DNA from: Poriferisodalis sp026713105
GTDB taxonomy: Bacteria > Actinomycetota > Acidimicrobiia > Acidimicrobiales > Poriferisodalaceae
Length of the DNA: 64,000 nt
Direction of reading: 5' to 3'
Assembly (NCBI GenBank): GCA_965115995.1
Contig: OZ220472.1
Span: 3,658,001 to 3,722,000 of the forward strand
Below are positions 8,910 through 19,600 of this stretch, one piece after another (positions within the stretch are counted from its first letter, which is position 1; each line of letters begins with the position of its first letter). The position numbers and the translations under genes are program-made. The notes beneath the pieces are model-generated. The model was given only the letters and a program-made list of their open reading frames with translations. It was not told the DNA's origin and searched no databases.

Positions 8910-9530
8910 CTAGGCCTCAAGTGCGCGTTTGCGTCCGGACTCGGTTATTTCCCATACTCCGCGGCTCGAATCACCCCGCAGGAACCCTTGCTTGATGAGG
9001 CTCAAGCGCGCGAACTGAACTCGGTTCTTCCAGCGGGGTATTCCCGACTGAAGAATGTTGTGGTCCAGCTCAGTCAATTGATCCTGCAGCCGATGCCCAA
9101 CTCGGTCGATGATCTCAGAGGTGGGCGCTCTACCGCCCGCCTCCACAAGCGCCTGCAATAGCGGCAACTCGTATTGGGACTCCGGCAGGAGAACTCCATG
9201 GGGTGCTCTTGAGCGTGTTTCTCCGCTGCTCGAGCGGCTTCGGGATCCTCTCGCTGGGGTACCGCGACTGCGAGCCGCTTGGCGCGGTGCCGTTGCATTC
9301 GCCGCGGCCGGCTCTTGCTCGGTGAGATCGGCGATGCGTCGAAGCGTCGACTGCGACGACAGCTCGCGTAGGTCTTCGTCGGCATGGACGCCGGCAGCCG
9401 TACCGCCCGCGGAGGAGTCGAGTCCCAAGATGCGTCTGAGCACGCTATTTGCATCGTCGACGAGTGGTTCTGCGTGACGCTGGAGCTCACGAAAAACCTC
9501 GTCATCAACACGAAGAGTACGTTTCGCCAT
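8910..9530 (-). CDS. SeqA-N-like plus Mrr_N-like winged-helix DNA-binding protein
   Basis: A 206-residue protein with three parts. Residues 1-35 (TLRVDDEVFRELQRHAEPLV, then ANSVLRRILGL) resemble the ribbon-helix-helix oligomerisation domain of the replication protein SeqA. Residues about 40-110 are a low-complexity Ala/Arg/Ser-rich linker. Residues about 115-206 resemble the winged-helix Mrr N-terminal domain, with LLPESQYELPLLQALVEAGG, an IPRWKNRVQFAR segment and a terminal GVWEITESGRKRAL. It ends 11 bases before the GHKL ATPase start and is surely in the same operon. ATG 9530 is preferred over the adjacent GTG at 9533 on the spacing to AGGAGG. It may read methylated or unmethylated DNA for the ATPase; this is inference. 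Confidence 0.7.
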   Translation of the reverse strand: MAKRTLRVDDEVFRELQRHAEPLVDDANSVLRRILGLDSSAGGTAAGVHADEDLRELSSQSTLRRIADLTEQEPAAANATAPRQAARSRGTPARGSRSRSSSGETRSRAPHGVLLPESQYELPLLQALVEAGGRAPTSEIIDRVGHRLQDQLTELDHNILQSGIPRWKNRVQFARLSLIKQGFLRGDSSRGVWEITESGRKRALEA

Positions 9531-9577
9531 CACCCCTCCTCGGGCTTAGGGCCGCACGGTAACCGCTCCCTACAATA

Positions 9578-9610
9578 ATTGCAACCAAGAATTAGGAGAA
9601 ATATTGCAAC
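9578..9610. promoter_or_regulatory. Direct repeats of ATTGCAAC in a divergent promoter region
   Basis: The eight-base word ATTGCAAC occurs at 9578-9585 and 9603-9610, 25 bases apart, in the short AT-rich region between the divergent SeqA/Mrr-like and AbiEi genes. Each copy holds the palindrome TTGCAA. The placement suggests an operator for an AbiEi-type or ribbon-helix-helix regulator; which one is not known. Confidence 0.35.
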
Positions 9611-9644
9611 TACAGATGACGTGGCAAGAATGACAGGAACGCGC

Positions 9645-9650
9645 TACTAT
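9645..9650 (+). promoter_or_regulatory. -10 box of a leaderless abiEi transcript
   Basis: TACTAT ends eight bases before the ATG at 9659, and no Shine-Dalgarno sequence precedes that ATG. Transcription would start at or within two bases of the start codon. Confidence 0.45.
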
Positions 9651-9658
9651 TTGCTGTC

Positions 9659-10276
9659 ATGAGAGAATCGATCGCCGAGTACGTCGCCCAACATGTGAAC
9701 ATGCTCCCCGCGCGGAGCTTCGTCGCTGTGCGGGATCTAGAGGGACGGCGCAACGCCATAGAATCTGCGTTTTCTCGGCTGGCGTCTGGTGGGACGATTA
9801 CGCGAGTCCGCAAGGGCCTCTACTGGAAGGGCACCGATACAGGAGCAGGCATGTCCCCTCCCCGAACCGAGGAGATCGCATCAGTGATTGGTGGTCTCGG
9901 TTCGGGTCCGGCAGGCGTGGCCGCTGCTCATTCGCTCGGATTGACAACACAGGTCCCGTCCACATACCTATGCGCCGTGCCTGGGCGCGTTCCAGCTCCG
10001 TGCCAAGGCATTCGCTTCGTCCAACGACCCGTCGGTCGGCTGGTCATGGGTCTCAGACCTGCGGAAGTCGCAGTCTTAGAGATCCTAAGAGATGGCCCGA
10101 CTGCTTTGGAATTCGATTGGGCTGGGCTCGAGGATGTGATAGGCGACCTGAGTGATCGCGACATCATCCGCCTTGACCGATTGGACCGTGCCTTGACCGA
10201 CGAACCGCATCGAGAAGCCCGAGCGCGGTGGCGGAGGCTGCTTCGAGAACCGCTGATGTCAATAGCCGAGTCGTGA
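9659..10276 (+). CDS. AbiEi-like antitoxin / DUF6088 family protein
   Basis: A 205-residue protein with an N-terminal winged-helix segment (ARSFVAVRDLEGRRNAIESA, then GGTITRVRKGLYW), typical of the AbiEi_4/DUF6088 transcriptional antitoxins. The middle region (AAAHSLGLTTQVPSTYLCAV) matches the family pattern in which a conserved helix precedes a T-x-V-P strand. In type IV AbiE toxin-antitoxin systems this protein represses its own operon and counters the nucleotidyltransferase toxin. The next gene begins inside its stop codon (GTGA overlap), so the two are translationally coupled. It is probably translated from a leaderless mRNA. GC content is lower than in the neighbouring core genes. Confidence 0.75.
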   Translation: MRESIAEYVAQHVNMLPARSFVAVRDLEGRRNAIESAFSRLASGGTITRVRKGLYWKGTDTGAGMSPPRTEEIASVIGGLGSGPAGVAAAHSLGLTTQVPSTYLCAVPGRVPAPCQGIRFVQRPVGRLVMGLRPAEVAVLEILRDGPTALEFDWAGLEDVIGDLSDRDIIRLDRLDRALTDEPHREARARWRRLLREPLMSIAES

Positions 10277-11223
10277 GCACATCGATCGGTACTGGCCTCG
10301 CACGCCTCGCAGAGGCTGCCGGCTCGATCGCGGACGTAACTGGCATTCCGGTCGCTCAGGTCGAAAAGGACTTCTGGATCACGGAAGTCTTACGTGGTGT
10401 AGCAGCACACGGCTCCGAGGCCGAAGTTACGGCCGTGTTCAAGGGAGGCACCAGCCTGTCTAAGGCGTTTGGACTGATTCGTCGCTTTTCGGAAGACGTC
10501 GACATCGTCGTTGTGCTCGCGGGCTCAGGCAGTAGTGCGGCGCACCGGATTCTCAAGTCTTTTGTGGAAGCAGCCGAGAATGCGACTGGGCTGCCTGCGG
10601 AGATCGATGAGGCGGCTACTTCGAGAGGTGTTCGGCGCACCGCCTTATTTCACTACCCGACGGATGCCCAAAGCGATGCCCTGTCGACGGGTGTCCGCCT
10701 CGAATTGGGGACCCGTGGAGGCGCGATGCCGACGCAGCGCTGCTTCATAACGAGTTTGCTCGACCAATTCCAGAGCTTCCGCACGTCCGGCATCGAAACG
10801 CTCATCGGCCCGCCCATCGAGATGCACGTACAGGCGCCGGTGCGCACACTCATTGAGAAGCTGATGATCGTCCATCACGCTGCGGTCGAGGGCGATGTGG
10901 TGGAAAGACAACGGCTCGTGCGCCACTACTACGACATCTGGTGTCTCCTCAGAAGTGATCATGTCCGTGCGGCCCTCAAGGAGTCTCCTGCTGATGTACT
11001 GGCCCGCGACACGCTTGTTCATTCAGCGGTAGCCAGCAGACCCGCAACCTCCCGCCCCGAAGGCGGCTTCGCTGCATCGCCTGCTTTCAACTTGCCTTCG
11101 GATGCGGGCGTGGCGAACGCGTACGAAGCGATCGTACGGCGGCAATTGCTGTGGCCTGGAAGTCCTGAGCCGACAATTGAGGATTGCTGTCAGCAGGTCC
11201 AACTCCACGCATCTCTGTTGTAA
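10273..11223 (+). CDS. AbiEii/AbiGii-type nucleotidyltransferase toxin
   Basis: A 316-residue nucleotidyltransferase of the AbiEii family. The signature is plain: VEKDFWITEVL near the N-terminus, then FKGGTSLSKAFGLIRRFSED followed by VDIVV, which carries the Gly-Gly-Thr-Ser and Asp-x-Asp catalytic elements. Further on, the family's LIEKLMIVHHA and HYYDIWCLL blocks are present. GTG 10273 is chosen because it overlaps the AbiEi stop codon as GTGA; the longer frame from 10228 would overlap the partner by 49 bases. Proteins of this family cause abortive infection and are kept in check by the upstream antitoxin. Its target here is not known. Confidence 0.85.
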   Translation: MSTSIGTGLARLAEAAGSIADVTGIPVAQVEKDFWITEVLRGVAAHGSEAEVTAVFKGGTSLSKAFGLIRRFSEDVDIVVVLAGSGSSAAHRILKSFVEAAENATGLPAEIDEAATSRGVRRTALFHYPTDAQSDALSTGVRLELGTRGGAMPTQRCFITSLLDQFQSFRTSGIETLIGPPIEMHVQAPVRTLIEKLMIVHHAAVEGDVVERQRLVRHYYDIWCLLRSDHVRAALKESPADVLARDTLVHSAVASRPATSRPEGGFAASPAFNLPSDAGVANAYEAIVRRQLLWPGSPEPTIEDCCQQVQLHASLL

Positions 11224-11451
11224 ACGGCGGCAACGCAGCCCCGTGCTCGCGGCCAACCGGCGTGAGGCTCACACCGAAGTTTCGCCCTGGGAGCACCACG
11301 CCCACGACGAGACTTGAGAACCAGCGCCGGCTGCGGCTTCGCCTTTCGGATCGGCCTCTAAGCATCGTGGCTCGCGGCCCGGCATACTCCCCCGAGCCAT
11401 CCCGACGTGACCTGATCCTGATCTGATCCTGCTGCGACCCTGGAGGTCCTT

Positions 11452-13560
<2,109 letters not shown>

Positions 13561-13622
13561 GCCAACGGCTGCATGCGCCGTCGAGCGGCACAGTTCGCCG
13601 AGCCCCCAGCCCGAGATCCAGG

Positions 13623-13653
13623 TTGACGCGACAATTTCCGTCTTGGTTATCAT
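13623..13653 (+). promoter_or_regulatory. Promoter of the first giant protease gene
   Basis: TTGACG at 13623-13628 and TATCAT at 13648-13653 form a near-consensus promoter with a 19-base spacer (18 if TTATCA is used). TATCAT ends eight bases before ATG 13662, giving a leaderless transcript. The TTG that could be read as an upstream start codon is therefore part of the -35 box. Confidence 0.6.
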
Positions 13654-13661
13654 TTCGACGT

Positions 13662-16600
13662 ATGCGTCTTCGGGGGATGATCCGGCGCTCGCAGAGTGCT
13701 GCCACGACTGGTCGATTAAATTTGCGTCCCGGCAGCGCTGGCCGTGGCCGTCGCGCTGTTGTGGCACTGCTGACGTCGCTGGCTTTGGTGGCGGCGCTCA
13801 CTACCGAAGTGCGTGCCGACGACGGCGATGGCTTCGATCTCACTGAGGGCCTCGCGCCGCCGGAGCTGCCCGGACAAGACGGCCTCACCTATCCCAATCT
13901 CGGCTCGGGCCTCAGCGACCTCGCCGACGACCCTTATGGCGCGCAATACGGTGCCGACTTCCTGTGGGGCGGCGGCGGCTCGGTCGACGGTGTCGCTGCG
14001 TCGCCGTTTCAACCGGGCGGCACCGGCAATCACACCGCTTCGATGCTGGCGCTGTCGATCATCGTCGACGGCGACATCGGACATGTCGTCAACGTGATCA
14101 ACGCCAACGGCGGCGATGTCCGCAACGTGCTTGGCAACTACATCGAGGCCCATGTGCCGCCGACAGCGCTCGCCCGGCTGGCGCAGACGCCCGGCGTGAG
14201 CTGGGCGCGAGAGATGCCGCGGCCGTTGCAGGCCAGGGGTGCGGTCACCAGTGGTGGTGTCGCGCAGCACCTTGCCAGCGCTTGGCACGGTGCCGGGATC
14301 AAGGGACAGGGCGTCAAGATCGGCGTTATCGACACGCCAGGCGGGTCCACGGCCAAGGATGGTTTCACCGGAGCGCCTGCACTGTTGGGTACCGATCTGC
14401 CGAGTGCGGTCACTGCTCGGTGTTACACCGATGTGGGCAGTCACACGAGCGACATTGCTGATTGCTCTGCCGCGGGCGGAAAAAATCACGGCACCGTCGT
14501 GGCCGAGACCGTGATGGACGTGGCGCCCGAGGCCAGCCTGTACATCGCCAATCCACCTTCGTGGGGCGATCTGCGCAGCACGGCCGAGTGGATGCACGCG
14601 CAGGGAGTCCAGGTCATCGTCCACTCGGTCATTTGGTCGTTCCACGGCCCGCCCGATGGCACCAGCCCCTACACCTATAGCCCGCTCAACACGGTGAAAT
14701 GGGCGGCCGACAACGGCATCGTCTGGGTCAACGCGGCAGGCAACCAGCATCGAGACACGTGGTACGGCCCCTTCGCGGATGCCGACACCGACAACGTTCA
14801 CGAGTGGAGGACCGGCGCCGAAGACCAGTACCTCACCTTGGCGGCGGGCGAACGCGCGCGTGTGTTCATCCGCTGGGATGACACGTGGGGCGGCGCCGAC
14901 GACGATCTTGCCCTGATGGTCGTGAGCAAGCCCGGCCTTCCCGATGAGGCTGTCATTGCGACGTCGAACGACCCTCAGACGGGAGGCGCCCTTCACAGGC
15001 CCTTCGAGAAGCTCACGGTCGTCAACTCAGGATCGCTGGCTGACACCGTTGCTTTGAGGGTCAAATCGATGGACGGGTCCAAGCCCAAGTGGGTTCAGTT
15101 TGTCTCTTGGGGCGGCGTCCTCAGAACCCAGTCAGACGGCTACAGCATTCAGTCTCCTGCGGACAGCCCGCACCCTGGCATGCTGGCCGTCGGCGCTGGC
15201 ACCCCGTTGTGGATTCACGCCTACAGCAGCCGCGGGCCGACTCCTGACGGTCGTGTCAAGCCCGACATCGTCGGCGCGGCCGGCATGGGGACCGTCACGA
15301 GAGGCCAGTTCTATGGCACCAGCGCGGCTGCGCCGCATGTCGGCGGCTTGGCCGCGCTCGTTGTCCAGCAGAATCCTCGCTTCGCCCCGACTGAGGTCAC
15401 CGATTACCTCAAGGCGCACGCCAAGCCGAATGGCCATATCGTGCCGAACAGCACGTCGGGGCACGGCTTCGCGCACCTGCCCTCGCCCGGTTGCGCTGAG
15501 GACCTCAACGGTTCGGGAACCACATCGGGCACCTGGACGAGTGACTGCGCCTCGGCCGCCGACTCCGCCAAGAGCGGTCGTTACTACAACATCAGGGTTT
15601 CGCAGGAATCGACGGTGACGATCGACCTGTTGTCGAGCGTCGATTCGTATCTCAAACTGCGCAATGGCTACAACGCCCAGCAGGGCACTGCGCTGCACAG
15701 CGACGACAACGGCGGCACCGGCAACAACGCCCGAATCAGCGCCACACTCGCAGCGGGCACCTACACGATCGAAGCGACCACGGCCGCCAATTCCCAGACC
15801 GGGGCGTTCTCGCTTGCCGTCAGCGGTCTGGCGGCAGTGCCTGAAGTCAGTCTCAGCGGCGGCGCCGACGTCACCGAGGGTTCCAACGTCCGCTTCACCC
15901 TGACCGCCAGTCCCATTCCGAGCTCACCGCTGCCCGTCAAGGTGCAGGTCTCGGTGACGGGCGACTTCGGGGTGACGCCCAGCACGCGCACGATCAACAT
16001 CCCCACCAGCACCGGCAGCACCGAACTCGTCCTCTCCACAGCGAACGACAATGTCGCCGAGGCGAACGGCGCCATCACCGCAACGCTCGTCAAGGGCGCC
16101 GGCTACGACGTGTCGTCCAGCGCGTCGGCAGCCACTGTCGGCGTGAACGACAACGACAACTTCAGCTGCCATGACATCGTGACCGCCGATGGCTCCATCG
16201 ACGGCACCTTGGTCACGAACTGCAAGCAGAGCTTCTACTCAGAACGCGCCAAGCGGTACGCCCGCTTCTACTCGTTCGAGATTTCCCAGCAGAGCGGCGT
16301 CGTCGTCGAGATGGAGTCGACGGAGCTGAATCCCTATCTCATGCTGCGTCAAGGCAAGGATGCGCGGACGGGCAAGCCCCTGCATTTCAATGACAACGCG
16401 GGAGAATCCCAGAACCCGCCCGGCACGGCCCTCATCTGGAACGCCCGCATCGCCGAAGCTCTCAGCCCCGGCTGGTACACGATCGAGGCATCATCCCTCG
16501 ATCTCGAAGAGACCGGCAGCTTCAAGATGCAGATCCGGGGCTTGAGCCCGCAGACATCGGTTCCGGTGATCAGCATCGCTGATGGCGGCGACATCACCGA

Positions 16601-19600
16601 GGGTGAAGGCGCCAGCTTCACCCTCACTGCCTCTCCCACGCCTGCGGATGACCTCAATGTGATCGTCTCTGTCACACAGTTGGGGGATTTTGTGACGACC
16701 ATCCCGCGGACGATCACCATTCCCACCACGGGCAGCGCCACCTTGACGGTGCTCACAGAAGACGACAGTGTCCCCGAGGCCCACGGTTCCATCACTGCGG
16801 CGATCGACGACGGCAACGGTTACGCCGTGTCCTCGACAATCTCGGTATCGGAGCGCACCGGTGCTGGGATCGCGACGGTCAACGTTGCCGACGATGACGG
16901 AGGAATCTGCACCGAAGCGTTGACCTCCGACGGCACCGTCTCGGGGACGTGGGCCGATGACTGCAATTCCCAGCAGCGTGGGGGCAGCAACGCCCGGTAC
17001 TACGTCTTCGAGCTGGAGCAGTCGAGCAAGGTCACCATCGACCTCACGTCATGGGCCGATACCTATATGTTCCTGCGCTCAGGAAAGAACACCCAGAGCG
17101 GTTCGGCCATCCATGAGAACGACGACCTCGGCGGAGGAAACCTGAACTCCCGCATCAGCGAGACGCTTGCGGCAGGCTGGTACACCATCGAGGCGACCAC
17201 CTACACGAGCGGCATCACCGGCGACCATTCGCTGACCATCACCGGCTTGGCGTCGCAGCCAACTGAACCCGAGATCAGCGTTGCGGCTGGTGGCGGTGTG
17301 ACTGAGGGTGCTGCTGCGAGTTTCACGGTCACCGCGACGCCCAAGCCTGCGGCTGATCTGGACGTGATGGTCGTTGTCTCTCAGAGCGGCGATTTCGGCG
17401 TGACGACCGGGTCGCAGACCGTGACGGTCCCGGCAAGCGGGACCAAGACATTCACGGTCGCAACCACGAACGATTCGGCCGACGAGGCGGATGGTTCGGT
17501 CACCGCGACGGTGAGCAGCGGCACGGGCTACACGGTCTCGTCGGGCAGCGGGAGCGCCACGGTGGCCGTGGCCGATAACGACGTCCCCCAGATCAGCGTT
17601 GCGGCTGGTGGCGGTGTGACGGAGGGGTCTGTGGCGAGTTTTACGGTCACCGCGACGCCCAAGCCTGCGGCTGATCTGGACGTGACGATCAGCGTGTCGC
17701 AGAGCGGTGACTTCGGCGCGGTGACGGGATCGCGGACGGTGACGATTTTGGCGTCTGGCTCTCAGACGTTCACGGTCGCAACCACGAACGACACCGCCGA
17801 TGAGGCGGATGGTTCGGTCACCGCGACGGTCAGCATTGGCACGGGCTACACGGTCTCGGCTACGAAGAGCGCCGCAACGGTGGCGGTGTCCGATGACGAC
17901 GATCCGTTGCCGGTCGTCAGCATCGTCGGCGGCTCGGCGGTGACCGAGGGCGGGAACGCGACGTACACGCTCACGGCCAGTCCCCAGCCGGCAGTGCCTT
18001 TGACGGTCAACCTGACGGTCTCCCAGAGCGGCGACTACTACGCGGGGACCGGTCCGACGACTGTTCAGATCGCGACGTCGGGCACCCACACCCTGAGCCT
18101 CGGCACCAGCGATGACAGTATCGACGAACCAGACGGCTCGGTGACCGTGACGCTGTCTGCCGGGACGGGCTACACGGTGTCGTCGTCGGCTGGTTCGGCG
18201 TCGGTGGCGGTGTCCGATGACGACGACCCGCCTCCGCCTCCGCCTGCGGATTGTGTTTCTGATGAGACGTTGGAGTTGGCGCGTGACTATTACGAGCTGA
18301 ACCGCAATCGGGCGCCGGGTTATGGCCGCAACTGGCGTCGGGTGCTGGTGGCTTTCGGGGATGTGACCGATGCGCAGTTGACTGCGTTCACTGCGGCTGA
18401 GGCGCTCGAGCGAGAGCAGGTCTGGTTCGGGTGGCGGCCGTTCCGCGAGGCGCTGGAGTGCATCGAGGAAGCCCGCCAGACCCCACCCCCGCCCCCACCG
18501 GAACCGGAGATCAGCATTGCCGCGGGCGGCGATGTGGCTGAGGGGTCGGCTGCGAGTTTCACGGTCACGGCCAGCCCTGCGCCGACGTCGGCTCTGTCGG
18601 TCAGCGTCACTGTCGCCCAGAGCGGCAGCTTTGGCGTGTCCGCAGGGGCGCGCACGGTGACCATCCCGACCGGCGGGAGCTACACGCTGACCATCGCCAC
18701 CGCCGATGACAGCACCGATGAGCCCGACGGTTCGGTGACAGCGGCGATCAGCGCTGGCACGGGTTACACGGTTTCGTCGGGCAGTGGGAGCGCGACGGTC
18801 GCGGTGGCCGACAATGACGTGCCCGAGGTCAGCATCGCGGCTGGTTCGGGGATCGCTGAGGGCGGCGACGCGACGTTCACGGTGAGCGCGGTCCCGGCGC
18901 CGCATGCAGCTCTGTCGGTCGAGGTGGCGGTTGCTCAGTCTGGCGATTTCGGGGTGACGACCGGGTCGCGGACGGTAACGGTTCCCACGACGGGCAGCTT
19001 CGCGTTGACGGTCTCCACTGCCGGTGACAGCGCCGACGAGCCCGACGGGTCGGTGACGGCGTCGGTGAGCAGCGGGACGGGCTACACGGTGTCGTCGTCG
19101 GCTGGTTCGGCGTCGGTGGCGGTGTCCGATGACGACGACCCGCCGCCGCCCCCGCCGCCTGCGGATTGTGTGTCTGATGAGACGTTGGAGTTGGCGCGTG
19201 ACTATTACGAGCTGAACCGCAATCGGGCGCCGGGCTTTGGCCGCAACTGGCGTCGGGTGCTGGTGGCGTTCGGGGATGTGACCGATGATCAGCTGACTGC
19301 GTTCACTGCGGCTGAGGCGCTCGAACGCGAGCAGGTCTGGTTCGGGTGGAAGCCGTTCCGCGAAGCGCTGGAGTGCATCGAAGCAGCCCGCCAGACCCCG
19401 CCCCCGCCGCCACCGGATCCGCAGATCAGCGTCGCGGCGGGCAGCGGCGTGACCGAGGGCTCGGCGGCGTCGTTCACGCTCACCGCGTCTCCCGCGCCGA
19501 CGGCTGCTTTGACCGTCGATGTGACGGTGTCGCAGTCGGGCGATTTCGGTGTCACGACCGGGACGCGGACGGTGACGATCCCCACCGGTGGGAGCTACAC

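Noticed and set aside
11224..11451. Right-hand partner of the truncated repeat at the island edge
   Set aside because: I looked for the missing part of the 103-bp element between the AbiEii toxin gene and hppA but found no convincing match.
17079..18905. 608-codon open frame on the minus strand within the first giant protease
   Set aside because: It is the mirror of the repetitive Calx-like DNA, is Arg/His-rich, and repeats with the same period as the sense strand.
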